Shown here piece after piece: positions 1-8,355 of a DNA stretch of 34,392 nt (positions are counted from its first letter, which is position 1; every line of letters begins with the position of its first letter). Under the pieces are notes generated by a model, which was not told the origin of the DNA, did no database searches, and saw only the letters and a program-made list of their open reading frames with translations. Source of the stretch: Actinomycetota bacterium (GTDB taxonomy: Bacteria; Actinomycetota; Geothermincolia; Geothermincolales; RBG-13-55-18); contig JAQVFR010000025.1 in assembly GCA_028697145.1 (NCBI GenBank), forward strand, positions 1-34,392, given 5' to 3'. A program made the position numbers and the translations under genes.

Positions 1-1
1 C

Positions 2-616
2 GTAGCATTTCTGCCCATCGAGGTCCTCCTGGTCACCATCATCGTGCACCGCGTCCTCGACATGCGGGAAAGGCGCACCAGGATGGAGAAACTCAACATG
101 GTCATCGGGGCCTTCTTCAGCGAGATGGGGGTGCAGTTGCTGGGCTCCTTCGTGGAGTTCGACACCACCTGCGGCGAGATCAAGGAGTGCCTGGCCGTGG
201 ACGCGGCATGGAAGAGCGACGATTTCCGCCGCGCGGGCAAGTCCGTCTCCGAATACGATTGCGCCATAGACTGGGACGACCAGCGCCTGGAGGAGATAAG
301 GGACCTGCTCGTCACCAAGAGGGACTTCCTGCTCACTCTCCTCGAGAACCCGGCCTTGCTCGAGCACGAGACCTTCACCGACCTGCTGTGGGCCGTCTTC
401 CACCTCACCGAGGAGTTGAAATACCGCCATCTCATCAAGGTCCTGCCGGAAGCTGACCAGAGGCACCTCTGCAACGATATAGCCAGGGCCTACACCCTGC
501 TGCTCAGGGAATGGCTGGCGTACATGGAGCACCTGCAGAACAACTACCCCTACCTGTTCTCGCTCGCCGTGAGGATGAACCCCCTGGACCCCGAGGCGGA
601 CCCCATCGTTAAGTAG
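2..616 (+). CDS. C-terminal part of a membrane-anchored protein of unknown function (5' end outside window)
   Basis: The frame is open from the first bases of the window, so the true start lies upstream; an internal GTG at 44 is not needed as a start. The first visible residues (VAFLPIEVLLVTIIV) form a hydrophobic membrane segment, followed by a basic stretch (MRERRTRMEK) that suggests a cytoplasmic C-terminus. The remaining 180 or so residues are soluble and mostly helical, rich in Leu, Glu and Asp, with a Trp-rich middle. I do not recognise a family. The gene ends at TAG 614-616 and is followed by a 228-base gap before the next gene on the same strand. Confidence 0.75.
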   Translation, partial: VAFLPIEVLLVTIIVHRVLDMRERRTRMEKLNMVIGAFFSEMGVQLLGSFVEFDTTCGEIKECLAVDAAWKSDDFRRAGKSVSEYDCAIDWDDQRLEEIRDLLVTKRDFLLTLLENPALLEHETFTDLLWAVFHLTEELKYRHLIKVLPEADQRHLCNDIARAYTLLLREWLAYMEHLQNNYPYLFSLAVRMNPLDPEADPIVK

Positions 617-725
617 AAAGAGCACGGTTTCCGGGTCCCACGGCATGTATGGTACCCGCGATAAAGCCGCTCACGGCCCTGCGGCCCGGGTGACATGGTC
701 TTCGTACCCGTGTTTGTGCATTCGG

Positions 726-746
726 ATACGAAGCCCCGGTTCGTAT
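726..746. promoter_or_regulatory. Perfect 7-bp dyad (ATACGAA / TTCGTAT) upstream of the gene at 845
   Basis: ATACGAA at 726-732 and TTCGTAT at 740-746 are exact inverted repeats separated by GCCCCGG. The dyad lies about 100 bases upstream of the next start, where an operator or a short RNA hairpin would be plausible. No U-tract follows, so a classical terminator for the preceding gene is less likely. The function is inferred only. Confidence 0.35.
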
Positions 747-844
747 TATCCACACCCTTTTCCGGGCTCTAAAGACGCCCTCATACAAGGACGATACTTA
801 GCTTGTATTGCACACAAATAATGTCTCGGGAGAGGAGCGGAAGT

Positions 845-1897
845 ATGTCGAGAATCAGGACCTGTAGCGTATGTGGTGTTCCCAGCGTGTATTCGAGGGG
901 CCACGTCTGGAACGACAATGGCACCATTGTCCAGCGCCGAAACGCAAATAATCGCCTCTGCCTATACGAAGCGGAGGGGCTGAGGAAGCTTATTGCCAAC
1001 ATCGAGGAACTGGTGGGGATGCCCGTGGACCGGATCATCGTGGAGGGCAAGAGGAAGGCGAGTCTTCAATACCTGCGCGACGCGTTTCCCGACTTCAAGC
1101 TGAAAATGGCGCGCATGCTGCGCAGCAGGGTCTACGGCAGCCTCTCGGACATGGGAGCGGTCTTCGGTTTCGGCAGGTACGAACTCCTCGATTTCAGGAG
1201 GAAAGAGCACGTGAAGGTCTTCGGGCGCAACATCTATTGCCTGCCGCTTTTGTGCGGGGACCTCATCGCAACCTTTAATCTCGTCGAGGAGAAACAGGCG
1301 AAGCTGGACATAGCGGATAAGGATGGAGGGTACGAGATAACGGTAAGGGCCGGTGGGGAGTACGACGAGGAGACGTCCCGGCGGCTGCAGAAGAGCGTAA
1401 TCGTCCCCAGGCCAGGCGACTACGAATTGGAAGGGTGCCCGGGCTGCGGGGTGCCGCAGGCTCTCAAGGAGTACAAGTGGGACCAGGGGGAGGGAGTGAT
1501 GACGGATACCGTGACCGGAAGGCACATGGCTTTCTTGGGACCGGAGGAGATAGAGATCATACTGCGGGAGCTGGAGGTGGAGCTGGGGGAGGACATCCCG
1601 CGCACCATAGTCGAGGCGCAGCGCCAGTATGTTATCGAGGCCTTGGGGCAGAGCGAGTTCGAGAAGTCCCCGGGATACCTGCGCCGTCAGCTGGCCATGC
1701 GAGGCCTCGGAAACCTGGTTGACTTGGACCTTGCGAACGAGAGGCTGGATGTGGTTGTGGAGAACGCCAGCCCAAGCCTGCTGGTCGCCGGGATCATGCA
1801 GGGCATCTACGAACTGATCACGGGCAACACCTCATCTTACGATCTCGACAGGGATGGGGATGGGACCCTGCGCATGACCGTGACCCGGGCTTCCTGA
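845..1897 (+). CDS. Uncharacterised protein with two Cys pairs and a possible 4-vinyl-reductase-like C-terminus
   Basis: The ATG at 845 is chosen because a purine-rich ribosome site (GGAGAGGAGCGG) precedes it; an in-frame ATG at 821 is possible but has no such site. The product is about 350 residues. It opens with RTCSVCG and has a second pair, CPGCG, near residue 200, so a zinc or iron-sulfur site shared between the two halves is possible. The last 100 residues (FEKSPGYLRRQLAMRGLG, then SPSLLVAGIMQGIYE) resemble by eye the small-ligand-binding 4-vinyl reductase (V4R) fold, but this is weak. There is no signal peptide or membrane segment. It stands alone with no operon partner. Function unknown. 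Confidence 0.7.
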   Translation: MSRIRTCSVCGVPSVYSRGHVWNDNGTIVQRRNANNRLCLYEAEGLRKLIANIEELVGMPVDRIIVEGKRKASLQYLRDAFPDFKLKMARMLRSRVYGSLSDMGAVFGFGRYELLDFRRKEHVKVFGRNIYCLPLLCGDLIATFNLVEEKQAKLDIADKDGGYEITVRAGGEYDEETSRRLQKSVIVPRPGDYELEGCPGCGVPQALKEYKWDQGEGVMTDTVTGRHMAFLGPEEIEIILRELEVELGEDIPRTIVEAQRQYVIEALGQSEFEKSPGYLRRQLAMRGLGNLVDLDLANERLDVVVENASPSLLVAGIMQGIYELITGNTSSYDLDRDGDGTLRMTVTRAS

Positions 1898-1976
1898 AAT
1901 CCTTTGCTCCCCGATATCATGGGATCACGAGGGATCCCGACCAGGCCGCACGCTTCCTTTGCGGCGGCGGGGGAGG

Positions 1977-2447
1977 TCAGGCCCTGGATACGGGCACGGA
2001 TATCTCGGTGAGAAGCTCCTCGGCCGGTACCTGGCCTGGGTCGTTTAAATACACCTCGCGGAAGGGACCGGCGTACTCGTAGCCGTTCTCCTTCACCCAG
2101 GCGTCGATCTCGGCGTATACCGGCTCTATCCCGCTGTAGGGTCCCTTGTACATGGTGACCACGGCCGGCCCTCCCGGCACCTCGTGCGCGATGATGTCGC
2201 CCCTGCCCTCCAGGGGGCGGTTCACGGGAACGCACAGCTCCATCTCGAAGTCCTCGGGATTGAACTCAGGGCCGAAATAAAGGGCGAAGGGCATACCTCC
2301 GGGCTGTTCGCCCATCTCCCCCAGGTAACCGAAAAGCGCCCCGTAGCCCGCGCCGATGTCCCCCTGGATCCTGTCCATGGAAGTGCGAAAACGCTTCCCG
2401 ACCACGTTCAGAGCCGGCTGCTCCTGTAGTTCTATCTTCCTTTCCAT
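1977..2447 (-). CDS. GyrI-like / AraC-type effector-binding domain protein
   Basis: The ATG at 2447 follows AAGGGGG at good spacing and begins MERKIELQEQPALNVVGKRF, the usual first strand of the GyrI-like (AraC_E_bind) domain. The protein is about 156 residues, the length of a single stand-alone domain. Other family features are present: a cis-peptide-like segment (ALYFGPEFNPEDFEMELCVPV), a conserved GPYSGIEPVYAEIDAW helix, and a closing LTEISVPV strand. Such domains bind small hydrophobic or cationic molecules, and free-standing forms act as sequestering proteins or hydrolases of small compounds. No DNA-binding domain is fused. It is divergent from the radical SAM gene across a 287-base gap. 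Confidence 0.85.
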   Translation of the reverse strand: MERKIELQEQPALNVVGKRFRTSMDRIQGDIGAGYGALFGYLGEMGEQPGGMPFALYFGPEFNPEDFEMELCVPVNRPLEGRGDIIAHEVPGGPAVVTMYKGPYSGIEPVYAEIDAWVKENGYEYAGPFREVYLNDPGQVPAEELLTEISVPVSRA

Positions 2448-2734
2448 GAGTACCCCCTTCAGCTTAAACGCCGCGATGGCCCGGGAACCGCCTCGCCTGG
2501 AGGCGCAGAGCGGCGCAGGAGCCGCGGTCCCCGGCCACATATGGTACATGTTACCCCACCGCGGTGACATATATGCCTCATATGCCTCCGGAACGGGTGG
2601 GGCGGGTGACATGCATCACCCGGAACGGACGAGGCGCGTGACCCGCATTCCCCGTGAACGGACGAAGCCCGGGGGCCTGTCACTCCCGCCGCCCATAATG
2701 ATCGTGGAGGAGTGTGAACGGACACGAGGATGGT

Positions 2735-4051
2735 ATGGCCGTGGAAGTGGAGAAGAAGCTCGAGATACTGGGCGCCGCGGCGCGCTACGACGTCTCCTGC
2801 TCATCCAGCGGGGTGAGGAGGGCGGGGCGCAGGGGCGGGCTGGGGGACTGCGCCAGCGCCGGCGTCTGCCACAGCTGGTCCGACGACGGGCGCTGCATCT
2901 CCCTGCTCAAGGTGCTCTTCTCCAACCGCTGCATCTACGACTGCGCCTACTGCGCCAACCGCGCCTCCGTATCCCGCCCGCGGGCTTCTTTCACGCCGCG
3001 GGAGCTCGCGGACCTGACCATGGACTTCTATCGCCGCAACTACATCGAGGGGCTCTTCCTCAGCTCCGCCGTGTGGGTGAGCCCCGACTACACCATGGAG
3101 CGCCTGCTGCTCACGGCGCGCATGCTGCGCGAGGAGAAGGGCTTCAACGGCTACATCCACCTCAAGGCCATCCCCGGCGCCAGCCCGGAGCTCATCCGGC
3201 GCGCGGGCGTCTTCGCCGACCGCATGAGCGTGAACATCGAGCTGCCCACGGAGAGGAGCCTGCGCCTGCTGGCCCCCGACAAGAGGAAGGAGGACATCCT
3301 CGGCCCCATGGGCGACGTCGCCGAGGGCATCACCGGCAACCGCGAGGAGAGAAGGCGCTTCCGCAAGGCCCCCGCCTTCGTCCCGGCGGGGCAGAGCACC
3401 CAGCTCATCGTGGGCGCCACGCCCGAAAGCGACCTGCGTATCGTCAGGCTGGCGGAGGGCCTCTACGGCAGGTACCGCCTCAAGCGCGTGTATTATTCCG
3501 CCTTCGTGCCGGTGTCCGAGGACCCGCGCCTGCCCGGCCTGGACGCGCCGCCGCTGCTGCGCGAGCACCGCCTCTACCAGGCCGACTGGCTGCTGCGCCA
3601 TTACCACTTCACCTCCGGCGAGATCCTCTCCGAGGAGCACCCCGACCTGGACGAGGAGCTGGACCCCAAGGCGGGGTGGGCCCTGCGCAACCCGCACTTC
3701 TTCCCGGTGGAGGTGAACCGCGCCGATTATGAGTCCCTGCTGCGCGTCCCCGGGCTGGGGGTGAAGTCGGCGAAGAGGATCATCTATGCGCGGCGGGCGC
3801 ACTCCCTGGACTTCGACGCCCTGAAGAAGATAGGGGTGGTGCTGAAACGGGCCCGCTATTTCATCACCTGCAACGGCAGGTATTTCACCGGCCGCGGGGT
3901 GCGCGAGGAGGAGATGCGGCGCGACCTCGCCACCCTGCTGCGGGCGCCGGCGCGCAAGGCGGAGGGCGCGCGCCAGCTCTCTCTCTTCACGGGAGCGGGG
4001 TCCCTCGCGGGGGTGGAGGACGCCCTGTCCAGCGCGAGCGGGGAGCTGTGA
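2735..4051 (+). CDS. Putative DNA modification/repair radical SAM protein (TIGR03916-like)
   Basis: About 438 residues. The early motif YDVSCSSSG, then a radical SAM motif CIYDCAYC (C-x3-C-x2-C, binding a [4Fe-4S] cluster and S-adenosylmethionine), and a C-terminal helix-hairpin-helix (LLRVPGLGVKSAKRIIYARR) for DNA backbone contact are the hallmarks of this family. I start at ATG 2735 (GAGG five bases upstream), which gives the usual short lead-in MAVEVEKKLEILG; GTG 2714 is an in-frame alternative. The substrate is unknown in the family; the HhH domain and its constant partner suggest a role on damaged DNA. The partner DUF4130 gene follows after 52 bases, so the two are probably co-transcribed. 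Confidence 0.9.
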   Translation: MAVEVEKKLEILGAAARYDVSCSSSGVRRAGRRGGLGDCASAGVCHSWSDDGRCISLLKVLFSNRCIYDCAYCANRASVSRPRASFTPRELADLTMDFYRRNYIEGLFLSSAVWVSPDYTMERLLLTARMLREEKGFNGYIHLKAIPGASPELIRRAGVFADRMSVNIELPTERSLRLLAPDKRKEDILGPMGDVAEGITGNREERRRFRKAPAFVPAGQSTQLIVGATPESDLRIVRLAEGLYGRYRLKRVYYSAFVPVSEDPRLPGLDAPPLLREHRLYQADWLLRHYHFTSGEILSEEHPDLDEELDPKAGWALRNPHFFPVEVNRADYESLLRVPGLGVKSAKRIIYARRAHSLDFDALKKIGVVLKRARYFITCNGRYFTGRGVREEEMRRDLATLLRAPARKAEGARQLSLFTGAGSLAGVEDALSSASGEL

Positions 4052-4103
4052 GCGTGGCGGGGGCGGCAGGCGCTTTCTTTGTCGCGAGAGGGGAGTCCGG
4101 GGC

Positions 4104-4856
4104 GTGACCGGGCTCTACCTCTACGACGGCGGCTTCCAGGGGCTCCTCACCGTTCTGCGGGTATTGCGGGAGACCGGCGCCGAGCCCGCGGACATCCGGG
4201 CGGACGCGTCGGCCCTGCAGGCGAGCCTGCTCGACGACGAGGTACGCGTGAAGACGGACGCCGCGCGCGCGGAGCGCTTCTCCCGCGAGGTGTGCGAGCG
4301 TATCTCCCCCGGCGCCCTCCGCCGCGCCTTCCGCGCCTTCCTCTCGGAGGAGGACGGAGCCGAGTACGCCATCTACCGCTACCTCCGGTTGGGATGGGAG
4401 GTGGGCGATAGCGTGGACGCCCACGTGGGGGACGAATACGTCCACGCCGTGCGCGGCATGAGCCGGCGCACGGGGCACGAGGCCCACCGCATGCAGGGCC
4501 TGCTGCGCTTTCGCCAGCTCCAGGGCGGGCTCTTCTACGCCCCCATGCGCACCCGCTGCGACGTGCTCTGCCTGGTGGCCCGGCACTTCCTCGGCCGCAT
4601 GGGCGATCAGGACTGGATGATCCACGACCTGGGCCGGGAGCAGGCCGCCCTTTGTAGCGGCGGCGAGCTCGGCTTCGTCTCCCTGCCGGAGTTCGACCCG
4701 CTCCTGAGCGAAGGGGAGCTGACGTGCCAGGAGATGTGGCGCGACTACTTCCGCAACATCGCCGTGCGCGAGCGGCGCAACCCCCGCCTGCAGCGGAGCC
4801 TCATGCCCATGCGCTACTGGCACCTCCTCGTGGAAGAACCCGGGGTCAGCCCTTAA
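4104..4856 (+). CDS. DUF4130 / TIGR03915-type putative DNA metabolism protein
   Basis: GTG start at 4104 with GGGGAG upstream; 250 residues. It opens LYLYDGGFQGLLTVLR, the typical opening of this family, and has the conserved central GHEAHRMQGLLRFRQLQGGLFYAPM segment, given here only as a hallmark region. Members pair with the upstream radical SAM protein in many bacteria; this is established for the family, the biochemical role is not. The C-terminal segment RRNPRLQRSLMPMRYW is followed by the residues EEPGVSP, and the last four of these (GVSP) and the stop codon are encoded by a mobile repeat (4842-4883). The native C-terminus may therefore have been replaced or extended by a few residues. 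Confidence 0.88.
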   Translation: MTGLYLYDGGFQGLLTVLRVLRETGAEPADIRADASALQASLLDDEVRVKTDAARAERFSREVCERISPGALRRAFRAFLSEEDGAEYAIYRYLRLGWEVGDSVDAHVGDEYVHAVRGMSRRTGHEAHRMQGLLRFRQLQGGLFYAPMRTRCDVLCLVARHFLGRMGDQDWMIHDLGREQAALCSGGELGFVSLPEFDPLLSEGELTCQEMWRDYFRNIAVRERRNPRLQRSLMPMRYWHLLVEEPGVSP

Positions 4857-4883
4857 CATTCATCATTATGTTATCAAAGCTAA
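4842..4883 (+). repeat. Solo copy of the left end of the transposase element
   Basis: Bases 4842-4883 match 7093-7134, the left end of the transposase element, with a single mismatch (A instead of T at 4868). The shared core begins GGGGTCAGCCCTTAACATTC. No right end and no transposase are nearby, so this is a solo end or decayed element. It overlaps the last codons of the DUF4130 gene and supplies its TAA stop. The arms AGCCCTTAAC and GTTATCAAAGCT are imperfectly complementary, allowing a stem-loop as expected of HUH-transposase ends. Confidence 0.85.
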
Positions 4884-4951
4884 CTATCCCGTCGGGCCGT
4901 TGGGCTCTTCTAGCTTGACTCATTTCCCCCCGGGTCGCTCCGGCCGACCAT

Positions 4952-6943
4952 TCAGCTTCCGTCGGGGACGGCGGGCAGGATGAGCCGCGACGCCGCGCCC
5001 GGGCTGTGCATGAGCTGGATGAAGGACAGGCCCCAATGCGGCCAGATGGTGAGCAGGTCCGCGGTGGCTATCTCCAGCTTGACGCGGCCGCCCTCAGCGA
5101 AGCGGTGGTAGCAGGCTTGCATCTCCACGGGCTCATCCGACGTGCTCAGGGTGGTCCAGGTGCGCGGGTCGTAACCCTCGTAGAAGCCCCGGCTGACGAG
5201 CGTTTCCGTCCCGTCCGGCGCCACCTCGTACAGCGTCGGGATGAGCTGGGTGAAGGGGGCTGAGGACTGGTAGTAGGCCTCCAGCAGGGGGGCGCCCACG
5301 ATGGTCAGGTCCTCGGCCAGGGGACCGGAGACGTAGCTGCGCTCGGTCAGGGGTATGGTGAGCAGCCGGAGCTTGATGGGTATCTGCATCGTCTCGCCGC
5401 CCATCATCTCGGTCACGTCCTGGTAGAAAGGGAGCGAGATGGAGCCGGTGATGCCCAGGTTTATGAGCAGGTCGGCCCCGGAGCTTGTGCCGTTGGGGGC
5501 CGAGGCGGTGAGCATCCCCCCTGCGGCGGAGGCCCCCAGGTAGAGGGACTCGCCCATAGTGCCGGGCAGGGGATAGGAAGAGGCCTCGCCGTAGTCCCCG
5601 GGCCCGCGGTAGAAGGATACCGCCGGCGCCTCGTCGGCCCCGTTGTCCTCTCCCTTAAGGTAGTGGTCGAGCCACGCCTCGATCTCGGCGTTCACCCAGT
5701 CGTACTCGGCGTTTCCGGGCAGGGGGATGGAGAAGTTGCCCCCCATGCCTCCCACATGCCCGTGGTTGGTGATGATGGCGCGCGCCGGCGCGTCCATGCA
5801 GGTGGAGAGGGCCCTCAGGACTTCGTTGGCGTAGAAGATGTCGTCGTTCCACCCCGCTACCATGAGCATGGGGGCCGTGACCGGGTGCTCCACAACGCCG
5901 TCGTATTCCTCGTCGCACCAGTAACGCAGGGAGCGCTCGCGCAGGTACTGCCTGCCCTTCTCCACGTCCTCGATCCGGCGCTGCATGGCCGCCCCGGTTA
6001 TCCAGGCGAGGGTGGGGGTGACGCTGCTGATGGGGGAGGCTAGCTTGAACACCTGGCCGACCAGGGCGGTGAGCTTCTGCCACGCCCCCAGGTCCTCGCG
6101 CAGGGCCAGGTTCACGGTGCTGAGCATGAAGCCGGAGATGTTGCCGATGTACGAGCCGGCCACCAGGAAGACGCCCCACAGCGCCTTCGACGCGCCGTTG
6201 GGCAGGATGGAGTAGACGAGGTCGGTGCCGCCGTGCATGGGGACGACGGCGCGTATCCTCGTGTCTCCGGGGTCCCCCGGGCGCGGGTCCTTGCGCGGCG
6301 CGATCAGGTAGGAGAGGCACCCGCCCATGGAGTAGCCCGTGACGCCCACAACCGGCCCCATCTCGTCCCGGAGCACCGGGAAGCGCCCGTCCTCCGAGAC
6401 CAGGGTGATGATGTCGCTGATGTCGCGCACCTCGTAGGCGGGGTCCATGCACCCTATCTCACCTTCGGCGCCGAACCATCCCCGCACCGTGAAGGTGACG
6501 CAGACGTAGCCGCGGGCGGCGTATTGCGGGGCCGCCCCCTCGAAGAAGGTCTTCTCGCAGTCCCAGGGGTGGATGAAGAGTATCACGGGGTACGTTGTGC
6601 CCTGCGCTGCCGCCCCGCCGGAGGGGTAGAAGACCGACACCGGGAGCCTGGTGCCGTCTCGCATGGTCCAGGTCTCATCGACGCGCAGCACTTCGAGGGG
6701 TTCTACCTCAACAGCCGTGGTCTCTTTCAGCCCGGCCTCCAGGGTGGCACCTGATTCGGCCGCAGCCCGGGTGGCCGCCCCGGGTTCGGTCTTGACTCCT
6801 CGGCCGTCAGCGGGCTCGGCCGCCCCGGGATCTCGTTTCGGAGGCGTCTTGGCGGCCGGGGCGACAACGGTCCCCAGCCCCATGAAGAGAAGAAAGAAAA
6901 GGCAAAGATAAACGACGTTCCTGACGGGATAATGACGCAGCAT
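4952..6943 (-). CDS. Exported CocE/NonD-family (peptidase S15-like) serine hydrolase
   Basis: 663 residues. The ATG at 6943 follows AAGGGGGG. An N-terminal hydrophobic segment (VVYLCLFFLLFMGLGTVVAPA, residues about 10-30) is a signal peptide or anchor, followed by a Pro/Ala/Gly-rich linker to about residue 85. The alpha/beta-hydrolase domain shows the nucleophile elbow GYSMGG (Ser near 205), an acid AGWNDDIF and a histidine motif NHGHVGG. The C-terminal part (GSISLPFYQDVTE, then SGPLAEDLTIVGAPLLEAYY) is the beta-jellyroll typical of X-Pro dipeptidyl-peptidase/CocE enzymes. It probably hydrolyses an ester or peptide outside the cell; the substrate cannot be told. It is a single-gene unit, with a mobile repeat beyond each end. 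Confidence 0.88.
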   Translation of the reverse strand: MLRHYPVRNVVYLCLFFLLFMGLGTVVAPAAKTPPKRDPGAAEPADGRGVKTEPGAATRAAAESGATLEAGLKETTAVEVEPLEVLRVDETWTMRDGTRLPVSVFYPSGGAAAQGTTYPVILFIHPWDCEKTFFEGAAPQYAARGYVCVTFTVRGWFGAEGEIGCMDPAYEVRDISDIITLVSEDGRFPVLRDEMGPVVGVTGYSMGGCLSYLIAPRKDPRPGDPGDTRIRAVVPMHGGTDLVYSILPNGASKALWGVFLVAGSYIGNISGFMLSTVNLALREDLGAWQKLTALVGQVFKLASPISSVTPTLAWITGAAMQRRIEDVEKGRQYLRERSLRYWCDEEYDGVVEHPVTAPMLMVAGWNDDIFYANEVLRALSTCMDAPARAIITNHGHVGGMGGNFSIPLPGNAEYDWVNAEIEAWLDHYLKGEDNGADEAPAVSFYRGPGDYGEASSYPLPGTMGESLYLGASAAGGMLTASAPNGTSSGADLLINLGITGSISLPFYQDVTEMMGGETMQIPIKLRLLTIPLTERSYVSGPLAEDLTIVGAPLLEAYYQSSAPFTQLIPTLYEVAPDGTETLVSRGFYEGYDPRTWTTLSTSDEPVEMQACYHRFAEGGRVKLEIATADLLTIWPHWGLSFIQLMHSPGAASRLILPAVPDGS

Positions 6944-7091
6944 CTCTTCCCCCCTTGTTGAAACCGCGACTTACGTGTGGGAGATAGCCGCTTTTACTGC
7001 TGCGTCTGAGTGTGCGTGCGCGTCTTGTATCCCCCGGCAACCCCTCTATATCGAGAAATGTATCACGCCCCACGTGCACAATTCAACCAAA
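6944..7091. other. Upstream region of the hydrolase gene, up to the transposase element
   Basis: No gene is seen here. On the minus strand a weak promoter-like pair exists (TTGAAT about 17 bases before ATACAT near 7040-7086), which could serve the hydrolase gene. The element boundary follows at 7092. Confidence 0.3.
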
Positions 7092-7120
7092 TGGGGTCAG
7101 CCCTTAACATTCATCATTTT
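7092..7120 (+). repeat. Left terminal inverted repeat of the transposase element
   Basis: 29 bases identical to the reverse complement of 8332-8360. The similarity to the solo copy at 4842 continues 14 bases further inward. Confidence 0.9.
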
Positions 7121-7290
7121 GTTATCAAAGCTAAATAATGCATCTGGCCCATTGAACTCACCGATATTCACTGATACCCCTGCTCGGAGTAGCTTGCCGG
7201 GGTGCAGCATGATCCTTTCAGCGGCAGCATCAGATACGATTTCAAGGAGACTTTGGAATATGCTATTCAAAACTATAATTTTAATGTATA
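7097..7290 (-). pseudogene. Open coding-like remnant inside the left end of the element
   Basis: Read on the minus strand, this stretch is open and ends SFDNKMMNVKG then TGA inside the left inverted repeat. The preceding residues (SDAAAERIMLHPGKLLRAG, then VNIGEFNGPD) look protein-like rather than random. The solo copy at 4842 reads RPDGIVSFDNIMMNVKG in the same frame, so similarity at peptide level extends beyond the inverted repeat. It may be the tail of a lost passenger gene. No start codon with a ribosome site was found and no family is recognised. Confidence 0.35.
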
Positions 7291-7332
7291 ATAACACTGA
7301 CTTATATAAGTTTAATAAGTTTGGTAACTGAG

Positions 7333-8355
7333 ATGGTAAGGCCATTAAGAATCATTTACGACGGCGCGCACTACCACGTGATTTCACGGGGTAACATGAA
7401 GCACTTCATTTTTCCCGATGAAGGTGATAAGAAGTATTTCGTTTCTTTGCTCGGAAGAGGTGCCGAAAGATACATGGTGGAGGTCTACGCGTATTGCGTT
7501 ATGGGAAATCATTACCACTTACTCATACAGACCATAAAAGCGAACCTTCCCGAATTCATGCATTTCCTCGGTTCGTCTTACGCAAGCTACCTGGCAAGGA
7601 AGGAATGGAAGGGACACATATTCGCTGGAAGATATAAGGCGATTTGCATCGAAAGAGAAGAGTACTTTCTAGGCCTGCAGAGATATATCCATTTGAATCC
7701 AGTAAGGGCGGGTATCACCACGAGGCCGGAGCATTACCCATGGTCGAGTTATGCTTATTTCGTCGGAGATTCCGCAGCGCCCGAATGGCTTTCGAGTGAT
7801 TGGATAAAGGAATACTTCGGTGCTGAAGAACGGAAAAACAGGAAGGCCTTAAGGGAGTTTATGGAAGAAGGTATCGTCTCGCCGTCCGCATATCCGTGGG
7901 ATAGAGTCGTGGCTCAGTCGATCCTCGGCAGCGACGATTTCGTGAAGAAAATCCTCGAGAGCCAACCCGTCGCGGACTCTCCAGAGATACTAGGAAGGGG
8001 ATGTTTCGCCAAACAGCTTACCCTGGAGCAGGTTGAGGAGGGCGTATGCGAGAGGTTTGGGCTGCTGGATCTCACACGTGAGGCTGCAACAAGTAGCGAA
8101 GTACTCAGGAGCGCCAGAAAGTTGCTTATCTACCTGGCAAAGGAATACACGGTATCAACTAATCGTCAGATCGGCGAGACAATTGGAGTGAACAATCCCT
8201 ATGCGGTGGCAAATCAGTATACACGGATTCGAAGGAGACTGCGGGAAGATGCTCGATTCGTCCGCTCATTCGGCCAGGAAGTAAAGATGATAATTGAAAT
8301 GATAGGTGAAATTACTATTAGCAATGCTAATAAAATGATGAATGTTAAGGGCTGA
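7333..8355 (+). CDS. REP-associated tyrosine transposase (Y1_Tnp, PF01797-like) with DnaA-C-like tail
   Basis: 340 residues starting at ATG 7333; MVRPLRIIYDGAHYHVISRGN is the classic opening of this family. The HUH metal-binding motif is H60-Y61-H62 in MGNHYHLLIQT, and YIHLNPVRAG near residue 118 holds the candidate catalytic tyrosine. These single-strand endonucleases nick and join hairpin-ended elements or REP sequences. The region at about 250-320 (VLRSARKLLIYLAKEYTVSTN, then QIGETIGVNNPYAVANQYTR, each shortened) resembles the helix-turn-helix of the DnaA C-terminal domain, a known fusion in a subset of these transposases. The last eight residues, NKMMNVKG being shared with the left end, are encoded within the right inverted repeat, which also supplies TGA. 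Confidence 0.9.
   Translation: MVRPLRIIYDGAHYHVISRGNMKHFIFPDEGDKKYFVSLLGRGAERYMVEVYAYCVMGNHYHLLIQTIKANLPEFMHFLGSSYASYLARKEWKGHIFAGRYKAICIEREEYFLGLQRYIHLNPVRAGITTRPEHYPWSSYAYFVGDSAAPEWLSSDWIKEYFGAEERKNRKALREFMEEGIVSPSAYPWDRVVAQSILGSDDFVKKILESQPVADSPEILGRGCFAKQLTLEQVEEGVCERFGLLDLTREAATSSEVLRSARKLLIYLAKEYTVSTNRQIGETIGVNNPYAVANQYTRIRRRLREDARFVRSFGQEVKMIIEMIGEITISNANKMMNVKG

Noticed and set aside
2356-3732. Long open frame overlapping the radical SAM gene
   Set aside because: Its translation is Arg/Ala/Pro-rich low complexity typical of a wrong frame in G+C-rich DNA; the frame at 2735 has clear family motifs.
4846-4923. A 25-codon gene on the minus strand with GGGGGG before ATG 4923
   Set aside because: It ends inside a mobile repeat whose other copy is the tail of a longer frame; its codons lack local bias, so it is treated as a repeat remnant.
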